From: Dehalococcoidales bacterium
Lineage (GTDB): Bacteria > Chloroflexota > Dehalococcoidia > Dehalococcoidales > UBA5760
Assembly: GCA_028716225.1 (NCBI GenBank)
Contig: JAQUQE010000011.1
Location: 1-49,555 of the forward strand
Length of the DNA: 49,555 bases
Direction: 5' to 3'
Part shown: positions 37,361 to 44,370 of the stretch, piece after piece
Layout of the letters: the number at the start of each line of letters is the position of its first letter
Numbering within the stretch: the stretch's first letter is position 1
The notes under the pieces: model-generated
Database searches by the model: none
What the model saw: only the letters and a program-made list of their open reading frames with translations
What the model was told of the DNA's origin: nothing
Program-made: the position numbers and the translations under genes

Positions 37361-37696
37361 CTATCTGGCTAGTCTGAACAGCTTCCTGGTCGGGACCTCA
37401 TCCCTGCCTGAGAACTGAGGCTCTGGCGACTCCTCAACGTTCTCACTGATCTCGAGTATTCCCTGGCCCTGGAGTGTCCACACCTTAACCCGGAAGCTGT
37501 CCCAGGTAGCCATCCGGTAGGGGATCTTCCGGCCGGCCTGCACTGAAAGAGCCTTCATCCGGACCAGGTAGGCTTTGTGCATTTCGGTCGTACTGGCTTC
37601 CCGGTGGCTGGATAGGTATTCTACAATAAAGTCCACTACTCTCAGAGGATGATGATCGCCGCCCTTGGCTGATATAAACGGTTTTCTAATTACCAC
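37361..37696 (-). CDS. Hypothetical winged-helix-like protein next to the integrase
   Basis: The product is 111 residues from GTG 37696, which follows AAGGAG inside the end of the integrase gene and overlaps it by 11 bases. PLRVVDFIVEYLSSHREAST, TEMHKAYLVRMKAL and TWDSFRVKVWTLQGQGILEI look like a winged helix. It may assist or regulate integration. Confidence 0.65.
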   Translation of the reverse strand: MVIRKPFISAKGGDHHPLRVVDFIVEYLSSHREASTTEMHKAYLVRMKALSVQAGRKIPYRMATWDSFRVKVWTLQGQGILEISENVEESPEPQFSGRDEVPTRKLFRLAR

Positions 37697-38408
37697 TTGG
37701 TTTCTCCTTTTCGAATAGCTTGTCGTACCAGTCCTGTTGCTCCTCGAGGGCCAGTTTCCGGTACCGCATAGTAGTTCCAATATCCTTGTGGCCGAGCTGC
37801 TCCTGCAGGAGCCGAGCCCCTTCCATGGTCGGGTTTAGCTTCATAGCATGGACCGCAAAAGCATCCCGGAGCTTGTGGGGACTGATATTGTGGTACTTTT
37901 CCGTCTCCGGGTTATAGATCTTCGGCAGGCCGGCCCGGATGCCCGCCTCTACAAATATCTGCCAGGCGTGTTGCCGGCTCAGGCTGAATAGTTTATGCTT
38001 TTCTTCTACCACCTCGAGTTGGACACCTTTCATATACCCCCGGATCATCTCCAGGGTATCTTTGTCGACCGGGACGGTCCTCATTTTGGGATGGGATATC
38101 ACTTTCTGAATAACCGCCTCGACTTTGGCCGTACAGTGGGGACAAAAAGAGTCGGATTTACGGAGCCGTGTGTTGCACTGTGGGCAGGATATGGAAACCC
38201 TCGCTTTCTGGTGCCTGATCGTAATCAGGGACCGTTTAAAGTCGATGTTTTCAACGTACAAGTTGAGGGTCTCGGAAATGCGGCAACCGAGCCGCCTGGT
38301 TATCCGGATCATCAGTTGGTCCCGGAGATTCTTGGCAGCCGCCTCATGTTTGGCCGTTTGTTCCTGGTCGAGATAGGCTTGAGCCTCGATTGTTTTTTCT
38401 TCTGCCAT
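37686..38408 (-). CDS. Tyrosine recombinase (integrase) with inserted zinc ribbon
   Basis: The product is 240 residues. Catalytic residues are R43 (GCRISETL), H178 and R181 (PHKLRDAF), H207 (LGHKDI) and nucleophile Y216 (TTMRYRKL). A zinc ribbon (C75, C78, C89, C92) is inserted between the first Arg and the rest of the core, between two DNA-contacting strands. The usual N-terminal core-binding domain of about 100 residues is almost absent, so DNA clamping must differ or need a partner. It probably inserts the circle into the host chromosome; attP is not identified. Confidence 0.85.
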   Translation of the reverse strand: MAEEKTIEAQAYLDQEQTAKHEAAAKNLRDQLMIRITRRLGCRISETLNLYVENIDFKRSLITIRHQKARVSISCPQCNTRLRKSDSFCPHCTAKVEAVIQKVISHPKMRTVPVDKDTLEMIRGYMKGVQLEVVEEKHKLFSLSRQHAWQIFVEAGIRAGLPKIYNPETEKYHNISPHKLRDAFAVHAMKLNPTMEGARLLQEQLGHKDIGTTMRYRKLALEEQQDWYDKLFEKEKPSGN

Positions 38409-38497
38409 ATTCCCCTCTTTTATTTAACAATCTCTCAAATTGTCTTGCTTGTCAGTATAGCACACAGTTGAAAGTCGTGGTATCATTATGACAAAAG

Positions 38498-38513
38498 TAT
38501 TTCTTGAGAAATG
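38498..38513 (+). promoter_or_regulatory. Palindromic element, copy 5
   Basis: TATTTCTTGAGAAATG lies 11 bases before ATG 38525 and runs into the GGAGG site. A protein bound here, or the RNA hairpin itself, would directly affect translation of the thioredoxin-like gene. It lies in the divergent gap with the integrase. Confidence 0.6.
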
Positions 38514-38524
38514 GAGGGGTTATC

Positions 38525-38827
38525 ATGGCAGAAGTAACAGAGATCCCGAAAGAAAAGGAAATGATTAAGGTCTATACGGCCGGCCACTGTACCCCCTGCG
38601 AGGAGATAAAGAAGGCCCTCCAGGAAGGTAATTTCACGGTCGACGGTAAAGAGGAAACGATCGATGTCATCGATATCGAGACGGATGAGGGATTCGTTGA
38701 AGCCCAGAAAAGGGAACTTACGGCGGTACCGCAAGCCTTCCGTGGCGCCAAAGAATGCAAAATAAAGATCGACGACGAGACGAAAACCGTTCTAATCGAG
38801 TGCGAAAATGGCGAAGATAACAGCTAA
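38525..38827 (+). CDS. Thioredoxin/glutaredoxin-like protein
   Basis: The product is 100 residues from ATG 38525. IKVYTAGHCTPCEEIKKALQ gives the CxxC redox motif (C22, C25) after the first strand, and TAVPQAFRG holds the cis-Pro. The C-terminal half is acidic. Phage members reduce disulfides, for example for ribonucleotide reductase, though no such gene is here. It diverges from the integrase. Confidence 0.8.
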   Translation: MAEVTEIPKEKEMIKVYTAGHCTPCEEIKKALQEGNFTVDGKEETIDVIDIETDEGFVEAQKRELTAVPQAFRGAKECKIKIDDETKTVLIECENGEDNS

Positions 38828-39029
38828 AGTCATTGTCCGTAAAATGCCGGCATCTCACCCTTTGAGCGAGCACCAGCTCCACATCAGGGAAGTCAACGAG
38901 AAATGTGGTATTAAAAAGGGAATAACCCAGGCCGAATTCCAGGAAGCGATGAGGGAATGTATCCCCCAGGAATGGAAAAAACTCAAAGAGCAAACCCAGT
39001 CTGATGAAAATACGAATAACCCGTCCTAG
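38808..39029 (+). CDS. Small protein with CGIKKG motif
   Basis: The product is 73 residues. NEKCGIKKGITQAEFQEAMR, then ECIPQEW, matches AKTCGIKKGMSRGDLVNKMR, then TCIPDQF, in the gene at 39791. The paired Cys residues about 21 apart are shared. It overlaps the thioredoxin-like gene by 20 bases. The family is unknown to me. Confidence 0.7.
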   Translation: MAKITAKVIVRKMPASHPLSEHQLHIREVNEKCGIKKGITQAEFQEAMRECIPQEWKKLKEQTQSDENTNNPS

Positions 39030-39038
39030 GAGTCAACT

Positions 39039-39710
39039 ATGGATAATAAGCCGGCGATTTCTGTTAAGTTATGTGAATGTGGCTGTGGTTTACCTGCGCC
39101 TATTTCAAAAGAGAATAGAAAGCGTAATGGCTATATCAAAGGACAGCCTGTAAGATTTATCAAGGGGCATAGGGGTAAACTGCCAAATAGATACAGATAT
39201 CCCCCTGAATTTTGGGATGACATCGTTACTCTTTATGTTGACAAAGTATTAAGTACCACTGATATTGCCAAAATTAAGGGATGTAGTGACAATGCGGTGG
39301 CTAATTGGCTTCGCAGGAAGGGAATTGTACTGAGAGATTACAATGAGCGCTTCCAAAAAACATATAAAAATCATCCACGAAAACACGCTGATAAGGAAAC
39401 AAATAAAGAAGGCTACGTTCTAATCTACCTGCCAGATCACCCTTATTGTAATAGCCATGGGCGGGTGCTTGAACATCGCCTGGTTATGGAAAGACGATTA
39501 GGAAGGTACTTACTGCCCTCTGAACATGTTCATCATATCGATGGAATTAGAAGCCATAATGAGGATTCTAACCTAAAATTACTCTCTCCGTCTGATCATT
39601 CTGTCCAGACTCAGATCTGTAGTCAGTGCAAACTTCGAAAAGAAATCAGGTTGCTCCGCTGGCAAGTGAAAGAGTTAACAAAGTCTCTTCAGTTAAGGCT
39701 TAACAATTAA
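39039..39710 (+). CDS. HNH endonuclease (mobile)
   Basis: The product is 223 residues after AGGAGTC. CECGCGLPAP at the N-terminus is a zinc knuckle. A helix-turn-helix (LSTTDIAKIKGCSDNAVANW, then LRRKG) sits near 70-95. The HNH_3 core is EHRLVMERRLGRYLLPSEHV, HHIDGIRSHNEDSNLKLLSP. It sits between two related CGIKKG genes and is AT-richer than they are, which suggests insertion as a selfish element. Confidence 0.8.
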   Translation: MDNKPAISVKLCECGCGLPAPISKENRKRNGYIKGQPVRFIKGHRGKLPNRYRYPPEFWDDIVTLYVDKVLSTTDIAKIKGCSDNAVANWLRRKGIVLRDYNERFQKTYKNHPRKHADKETNKEGYVLIYLPDHPYCNSHGRVLEHRLVMERRLGRYLLPSEHVHHIDGIRSHNEDSNLKLLSPSDHSVQTQICSQCKLRKEIRLLRWQVKELTKSLQLRLNN

Positions 39711-39727
39711 AGCTAATTATTGAAATT

Positions 39728-39754
39728 AAAGAGGGCTCGATAAGAGCCCTCTTT
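39728..39754. terminator. Bidirectional intrinsic terminator
   Basis: A perfect 11-bp stem AAAGAGGGCTC/GAGCCCTCTTT around GATAA lies between converging genes ending at 39710 and 39791. A and T runs on both sides serve both strands. Confidence 0.85.
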
Positions 39755-39790
39755 AGGTCAATCACATCCACCCATCGGCTATGAGCTAAG

Positions 39791-40027
39791 TTAGAACTGA
39801 TCAGGAATGCAGGTCCGCATCTTATTGACCAAATCTCCCCTACTCATACCTTTCTTGATCCCGCAGGTCTTAGCCGCATCGCGCACTTTCCGTTGAGGTG
39901 CAGTGATGGGGTATTTACGCGGGAACTTGGATAGGACGAACCCCGAATGCTGTTTGGTTGTAATTCCTTCCAGCTTGTGGGGGCCCGGCCGCCTCTTGAT
40001 TACCAAGGGCATACTTTCGACTATCAT
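39791..40027 (-). CDS. Small protein with CGIKKG motif, second paralogue
   Basis: The product is 78 residues. A basic, Pro-rich N-terminus (MPLVIKRRPGPHKLEGITTK) precedes the shared CGIKKG...MRTCIP segment. TCTGGAGGACG before the ATG can pair with upstream bases (see the leader entry at 40043-40152). Confidence 0.7.
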   Translation of the reverse strand: MIVESMPLVIKRRPGPHKLEGITTKQHSGFVLSKFPRKYPITAPQRKVRDAAKTCGIKKGMSRGDLVNKMRTCIPDQF

Positions 40028-40042
40028 TGAGACGTCCTCCAG

Positions 40043-40069
40043 AAATAATAAAACCCGCTTTCGCGGGCT
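40043..40069 (-). terminator. Intrinsic-terminator-like hairpin in the leader of the 39791 gene
   Basis: On the minus strand AGCCCGC, GAAA tetraloop, GCGGGTT, then TTATTATTT. It follows the gene ending at 40114 and precedes the ATG at 40027 by about 20 bases. It lies about 55 bases downstream of the promoter at 40152-40124. Confidence 0.75.
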
Positions 40070-40113
40070 GCTGGACCTTCCTGGTCTAAGTGACCTAAGC
40101 CTCGGATCGACCC

Positions 40114-40353
40114 TTAGCTCGATATCTTATCAGCCGATGGTCGGGCTGTCAATACCTCGAGAGGATCGTCGGTGATCTCAACGTTGGTGGAGTGGACGTC
40201 TAAAATATTGTCCGTCTTACAGCGCCGGCAGCGGATTACGACGGTACCTTCAACCATGGCATAGAGAGAGAGAAAACGGCCGCAAGAAGTACAGTGGAAT
40301 TCTTTAAACTCGATATTGTCTTCCGGGGAGTATTTCGCCTTGCTTTCTGCCAT
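40114..40353 (-). CDS. Com-like zinc-ribbon protein
   Basis: The product is 79 residues. FHCTSCGRFLSLYAMVEGTV, then VIRCRRCKTDN, matches the Com family of Mu-like phages, where Com is an RNA-binding translational activator of the mom gene. No mom gene is seen here. It could regulate translation by binding leader RNAs. Confidence 0.7.
   Translation of the reverse strand: MAESKAKYSPEDNIEFKEFHCTSCGRFLSLYAMVEGTVVIRCRRCKTDNILDVHSTNVEITDDPLEVLTARPSADKISS
40124..40152 (-). promoter_or_regulatory. Promoter TTGACA-N17-TAAGAT
   Basis: On the minus strand the -35 is 40152-40147 and the -10 is 40129-40124, inside the 3' end of the Com-like gene. The leader that follows passes through the hairpin at 40069-40043 before reaching the gene at 40027. 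Confidence 0.5.
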
Positions 40354-40658
40354 TAGTCGGGTACTCCTGTTTTCACTATCTGCTGGAGGCGTTCGCTAAA
40401 TTCTCGGTAATGCTCATCCTCATCACCGGCGATGTCTTCGTAAAGCCTGGCGCTCTCATTATCCCCATGGTTTCGGGCATGGACCGCTCTTTGATGATAC
40501 CAGTTGGAGGCGGTCAGCTCCTCGCTCATACTATGCTGCAGTCCATCAGAGATCGTCGCCGGAGTATTATATGTCAGCGGTGCCCGGTGGAGTTTGTCGA
40601 CCACTTGCTGGGCTATCTGTTTGGACAGGTCGATTATTTGTTGCTGGCTGATTTCCAT
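40353..40658 (-). CDS. Small ferritin-like helical protein
   Basis: The product is 101 residues. MSEELTASNWYHQRAVHARN and SARLYEDIAGDEDEHYREFS carry the E...Y and ExxHY patterns of rubrerythrin/ferritin-like helices, but only two of four helices are present, so dimerisation would be required. Whether it binds iron is unclear. Confidence 0.6.
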   Translation of the reverse strand: MEISQQQIIDLSKQIAQQVVDKLHRAPLTYNTPATISDGLQHSMSEELTASNWYHQRAVHARNHGDNESARLYEDIAGDEDEHYREFSERLQQIVKTGVPD

Positions 40659-41263
40659 GCTTTTTCAACCTCCCGGACTGCTTCTTCTGCGGCGAGTTTT
40701 TTAGCGTCTTCGAGAGTTAAAGTTACGGCCTGGGGATCGGCCGCGGAGTCCATGATTATCTTCCTGAATTGCTTGAACTGGTTGGCCATGACCGGATATT
40801 CGCCGGCATATTTTCCGCTGGCGATCGCCTCAATGGTGAGTTTCGAATGGTTTACTTTCAACCAATCTATGATCTCCTGGTAAACCGGGTTTCCCGGATC
40901 CTGGGCGACTAATTCTTCACTGGCTGCCTCGAGATAAAGGCCGTGTTTATGGTCCAAACAATCACAGGGTTTGCCGGCGATCTTCATGCCGGAGGTCAAA
41001 TCCAGCTCTGCTTTATACAGTTCTTTGGCCAGGCGGCGTTTTAAGGCGACGGTTGTTTCATCAGATGTCGGGAGAGCTGGTTTTATTATTTGAGGCTGAA
41101 CAGCCGCAGTAACGGAGGGTGGACCTATAAGAGATCCGGTTTCAGTGGTGGTTTCAGTCAGTTCCGTTTTTCTGGAAGTCGACCGAGAGACAAGGAATTT
41201 AAGGCCCTGGGATACTAGCTTTCCACCTTCACGAAGAAAAAGACCTTTAAGCGTAGCGTCCAT
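40634..41263 (-). CDS. Hypothetical protein, expressed from a leaderless promoter
   Basis: The product is 209 residues. An N-terminal helix (LFLREGGKLVSQGLKFLVSR) precedes a Ser/Thr/Pro linker. A compact helical domain follows with AKELYKAELDLTSGMKIAGK, then PCDCLDHKHG (a Cys/His cluster), and a C-terminal helix rich in Lys and Ala. The promoter at 41298-41270 has its -10 seven bases from the ATG, and no ribosome site is seen. Confidence 0.65.
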   Translation of the reverse strand: MDATLKGLFLREGGKLVSQGLKFLVSRSTSRKTELTETTTETGSLIGPPSVTAAVQPQIIKPALPTSDETTVALKRRLAKELYKAELDLTSGMKIAGKPCDCLDHKHGLYLEAASEELVAQDPGNPVYQEIIDWLKVNHSKLTIEAIASGKYAGEYPVMANQFKQFRKIIMDSAADPQAVTLTLEDAKKLAAEEAVREVEKAWKSASNK

Positions 41264-41269
41264 GCCCCA

Positions 41270-41298
41270 AGTTTAGAACCACAATAATGGATTGTCAA
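41270..41298 (-). promoter_or_regulatory. Promoter TTGACA-N17-TAAACT, leftward
   Basis: On the minus strand the -35 is 41298-41293 and the -10 is 41275-41270. The predicted start is at or next to the A of ATG 41263. Confidence 0.6.
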
Positions 41299-41318
41299 TA
41301 TACCCAAACTAAAAAGTA

Positions 41319-41347
41319 TTGACAGCCCCGGATATAGGGCTTACACT
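41319..41347 (+). promoter_or_regulatory. Promoter TTGACA-N17-TACACT, rightward
   Basis: The -35 is 41319-41324 and the -10 is 41342-41347. It is back to back with the leftward promoter, the -35 elements being only 20 bp apart, and it starts the rightward virion block. Confidence 0.65.
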
Positions 41348-41355
41348 AACAGGTA

Positions 41356-41410
41356 CCGTTGCGTAAAACTAGTACGCCGTTGCGCTAAAAGGGCTCTAAG
41401 CCGTTGCGTA
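41356..41410 (+). repeat. Three CCGTTGCG repeats in the 41432 leader
   Basis: CCGTTGCGTAA 41356-41366, CCGTTGCGCTA 41377-41387 and CCGTTGCGTAG 41401-41411 lie 21 and 24 bp apart between the promoter and the ATG. They probably bind a regulator of the late block, perhaps the gene's own product. Confidence 0.65.
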
Positions 41411-41431
41411 GGCTCAAAAACGGAGTTAAGA

Positions 41432-42040
41432 ATGGCGAAATTCGGACCATCCCCCCACAGAGATGAAGCTCTTAAATTCTTGAGAGAGGGTATCCAGGAA
41501 GGGAAGGACGTTAAAGAACTGAAAGAAGAGAGTGTCCGGAGATTCGGGATAGCTTTAAGAACCGCCGATAACTACGTCAAGGAAATCAATAGCCCTAAAC
41601 CGCCAAAGCTGACCACGGTAGAAAAAACAAAAATCGGACTTAACACGGTTAATACCACCCCTCAATCTCCACCGGTCAATCCAACTGTCGAGCCAGACAA
41701 AACAGCAGAAAATACCCAGGTACCTCAAGCCCCCTCCGGACAGACCAAGCCAATTCCTCAGACAAAGCAGACGGTCCTCGATGTCGTTGGCCCGACACTG
41801 GTAAATTTTCGATTTTATAATGACCCCGTTCAGATAAATTTAGCTTATCTTGAGGGAGCATACGGCGATTACAAGAAAATTATCCGTTTGGATCCATCAA
41901 TCGAAGACACATTTGAGGAAGCGGTTGTTGGCGCCATGAGATATGTTCTGACCTCTCTTCGTAAGAGAGCCGCCCGAGAATTCGTTCTAATTATGGAGGA
42001 AGATGATAATGCCAACGTTAGCGGACCGACTGCAGGATGA
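41432..42040 (+). CDS. Hypothetical protein with N-terminal helix-turn-helix-like region
   Basis: The product is 202 residues. HRDEALKFLREGIQEGKDVK, then ELKEESVRRFGIALRTADNY, looks like a helix-turn-helix. A Thr/Pro/Gln-rich linker (about 65-115) follows, then a globular end (QINLAYLEGAYGDYKKIIRL). It opens the rightward block behind the repeats at 41356-41410. It could be a late regulator or a small-terminase-like DNA-recognition protein. Confidence 0.65.
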   Translation: MAKFGPSPHRDEALKFLREGIQEGKDVKELKEESVRRFGIALRTADNYVKEINSPKPPKLTTVEKTKIGLNTVNTTPQSPPVNPTVEPDKTAENTQVPQAPSGQTKPIPQTKQTVLDVVGPTLVNFRFYNDPVQINLAYLEGAYGDYKKIIRLDPSIEDTFEEAVVGAMRYVLTSLRKRAAREFVLIMEEDDNANVSGPTAG

Positions 42041-42962
42041 TGAAAGTACCCCAGTAAAGGGAGAACGTAAACCCGCCTCTATTTCTTCTCTTGAAAGAGA
42101 AATGGCATTAGACGATGATGCCCTGGCCACTGATTTAAGACGGACCCGGGCGGAAGAGCTTATTGCTATTCGTAGAAAGCGGATTGAGCAACTCACTGGA
42201 AATTCAGGTCAGGGAGCTGAGGTATCAGCCAGGCGAGAGACAAACGTGGAACAATCACTTGTCGATGTTGCCCAGGGGCTTCTTGATAAAGGCATGGAAC
42301 CGAACACCGTGGGTCGGATGGTAGATTATCTGATCGGAAGCCGTCAGCCAGTCGGAGCTTACGGATTTCCGGGAGCACCTGCCCCTGCAGGACAGCAAAT
42401 TACACTCACTGATATGCTTAATTTTGCCGATCGGTTGAATAAACAACCCCAGACGGATCCGGCGATCGCATCTCTCCTGGATAAACTAACCACTGAGATT
42501 ACTGAAATAAAAGCGAAGGTAGCAGGTGGATTTAAACCTACCGGAGCTATCATGGTCCAGCAGGCGGACGGTACCTTCCTGAAGGTTGCAGACAGCGATC
42601 AGACCGTCGTTATACCTCGGGCCACTCCTCCACCTACTGGAATATCTCTCGAGGAGAAAAGACTAGATATCCAGCATGAGGAATTTAAGGCAAAGTTGGA
42701 CGCAGACAAAGAGCGAAGCACTGCTATTGTAAATACCCTGGCTGCAATACCCGAGAAAATTGGAGAAGGGCTGGCGGCATTAGCTGAGGCCCGTTCAAAT
42801 ACCCCGGCAGCAAGAACAGTGAATAAACCTGGCCAGAACCCTCAAAATCTACCGGTCTGGAGGTGCACTACGGAAGGCTGTGGGACGGATATACCGGTAC
42901 CGCCTGGCGCCCAGAAGATAGTCTGTCCGAAGTGCAAGACTGAATATAAGGGATCGGAATAG
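42009..42962 (+). CDS. Hypothetical scaffold-like protein with C-terminal zinc ribbon
   Basis: The product is 317 residues from ATG 42009 after GGAGGAAG; it overlaps the previous gene by 32 bases. Charged N-terminal helices, a Pro/Ala/Gly linker and coiled-coil stretches (KRLDIQHEEFKAKLDADKER) lead to a zinc ribbon (WRCTTEGCGTD, IVCPKCKTEY). It may be a scaffold or DNA-binding virion protein. No family is recognised. Confidence 0.65.
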   Translation: MPTLADRLQDDESTPVKGERKPASISSLEREMALDDDALATDLRRTRAEELIAIRRKRIEQLTGNSGQGAEVSARRETNVEQSLVDVAQGLLDKGMEPNTVGRMVDYLIGSRQPVGAYGFPGAPAPAGQQITLTDMLNFADRLNKQPQTDPAIASLLDKLTTEITEIKAKVAGGFKPTGAIMVQQADGTFLKVADSDQTVVIPRATPPPTGISLEEKRLDIQHEEFKAKLDADKERSTAIVNTLAAIPEKIGEGLAALAEARSNTPAARTVNKPGQNPQNLPVWRCTTEGCGTDIPVPPGAQKIVCPKCKTEYKGSE

Positions 42963-42964
42963 CC

Positions 42965-43360
42965 ATGAAAGTAGACGATATCCCGGAATGGTTAATTAGA
43001 GCTGCCGGCGCCCTGGGTGGCGATAAGATTGCTTTTGGTTTCCTTTTCCGGAAGCTCAGAGACGAGAAAGTAGACGCCGAAGCCGTCCGGATTCAGATAC
43101 AAAACAATATGGCCTTATTTGTATCTAATGACGTAGAGTGGGCTAAATGGCAAGATCTCTTCGCCCGGGCCGGCCTGGGTAAGTTTATTACTAAAGAGCG
43201 CTTCGAACAGGAATTCGAAAAACACATGCCTGATGTCTGTCAGTGTGTCCGGGATGAGCCAGGGGGCATTAAGTGGTTCGAAAATCAGATATTAGATCTT
43301 AGAATCAAGCTAGGCGTGCAAATAGACCCGTCACATTTCAGACCTATTGACAAACCATAA
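42965..43360 (+). CDS. Hypothetical helical protein
   Basis: The product is 131 residues with KVDDIPEWLIRAAGALGGDK at the start and WQDLFARAGLGKFITKERFE later. It lies 2 bases after the previous stop. Its last codons contain the -35 of the next promoter (TTGACA 43347-43352). Confidence 0.65.
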   Translation: MKVDDIPEWLIRAAGALGGDKIAFGFLFRKLRDEKVDAEAVRIQIQNNMALFVSNDVEWAKWQDLFARAGLGKFITKERFEQEFEKHMPDVCQCVRDEPGGIKWFENQILDLRIKLGVQIDPSHFRPIDKP

Positions 43361-43375
43361 TTTCAGTCTTAACAT
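43347..43375 (+). promoter_or_regulatory. Promoter TTGACA-N17-TAACAT
   Basis: The -35 is 43347-43352 and the -10 is 43370-43375. The start would be near 43382, immediately before a terminator-like hairpin. Confidence 0.55.
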
Positions 43376-43382
43376 TGTCTTG

Positions 43383-43429
43383 AGGCGGACGACCCAATTT
43401 TGACGAAAGGCGCGTCCGCTTTCCTTTTT
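43383..43429 (+). terminator. Terminator-like hairpin in the leader of the HExxH gene
   Basis: GCGGACG 43385-43391 pairs with CGTCCGC 43413-43419 and is followed by TTTCCTTTTT. The loop holds ACCCAAT (43392-43398), which is complementary to ATTGGGT at 43434-43440 beyond the hairpin. A further hairpin, CCTCTC/GAGAGG near 43449-43464, covers the ribosome site of the GTG at 43468. The arrangement suggests attenuation. Confidence 0.65.
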
Positions 43430-43467
43430 GCAGATTGGGTACGTCCCTCTCGCTAGAGAGGTGCCCC

Positions 43468-44370
43468 GTGGATTACGAGACGATTGATCGGTTCATGAAA
43501 GAAACCGGTCTGGCCGAAGAGCCCGCTTTCGACGACCTTAACTTTCTAATTGAGCCGATTAATTCTACGATGAACGGGAGAACCATTCTTGGCCTATACT
43601 ACAAGAATTCCGCTCGTGATAATGTCGGCGCCCTTCCCGCCCACACTATTCACCTTCCGGAAGATTCAGACTATCAGACTCTAATCCACGAGCTCGGTCA
43701 CCGCCATGGCGACTACTACCATCAGAACTTGAGCGAAGAATATGCTGAACGGTACCGCTATGACAATCAATATTTACTGCCGGCCGTAGCCCGGGTGTCT
43801 GAAGCCCCGGTCGCTGCGACCTTAGTTCCCGCGAATGCCCACCTGGTCTATGACCACACCTATGAGGAGGCTGGCAGTTATTCCGGAAACACGGAGCAGT
43901 GTACCACTAAAGTAACCGTCAACTTACCGGATCAGCTCTTCTCGAGCACCTGGCTAGTCGGCAGCATAGCCAATACGGTTAAGCAGCAGATCTCCGATCA
44001 GGGCGGGATGGCTCTCACCGTGAAGATCTACGAAGACATTGGTCCTACCTGGGTGACCGATTACTATGTCGTCATAACAGCGGCCCCAGCTCCGGTCCCT
44101 CGAGGGGCAGTCGGCTTTCCTTTCCCCTGGGTTATAGTTATTCCTCTTATCCTGGTCATCCTGGTAATAGTAACTTTTACCTGGCTGATAATCGAAATTA
44201 AGGATGTTACATTTGGTTCGCCGGCAGGGCTCTTTGTTTCCGGACTCGGTATAGCCCTCATTGGAGGCGGCGCCCTTTTACTCCTCATTGCCATTTCCAG
44301 GGCTTTTAAGGGAGGAAAGGAGATAGCTTCCAGCGCTAGCCAAAAATTCAAACAGGTTAAAGCGACATGA
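43468..44370 (+). CDS. Membrane-anchored HExxH metallopeptidase-like protein
   Basis: The product is 300 residues from GTG 43468. TLIHELGHRHGDYY at 71-84 contains HELGH (zinc ligands H74 and H78, catalytic E75); a Glu in SEEYAERY may be the third ligand. A beta domain lies near 105-205. Two strong membrane segments follow (VIVIPLILVILVIVTFTWLI; LFVSGLGIALIGGGALLLLI) with a Lys-rich tail. As part of the virion block it may mature membrane or spike proteins, or breach the host envelope. The stop overlaps the next ATG. Confidence 0.75.
   Translation: MDYETIDRFMKETGLAEEPAFDDLNFLIEPINSTMNGRTILGLYYKNSARDNVGALPAHTIHLPEDSDYQTLIHELGHRHGDYYHQNLSEEYAERYRYDNQYLLPAVARVSEAPVAATLVPANAHLVYDHTYEEAGSYSGNTEQCTTKVTVNLPDQLFSSTWLVGSIANTVKQQISDQGGMALTVKIYEDIGPTWVTDYYVVITAAPAPVPRGAVGFPFPWVIVIPLILVILVIVTFTWLIIEIKDVTFGSPAGLFVSGLGIALIGGGALLLLIAISRAFKGGKEIASSASQKFKQVKAT

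Noticed and set aside
42078-42105. Sixth copy of the TATTTC...GAAAT palindrome
   Set aside because: Spacing differs and it lies inside a coding frame; not the same element.
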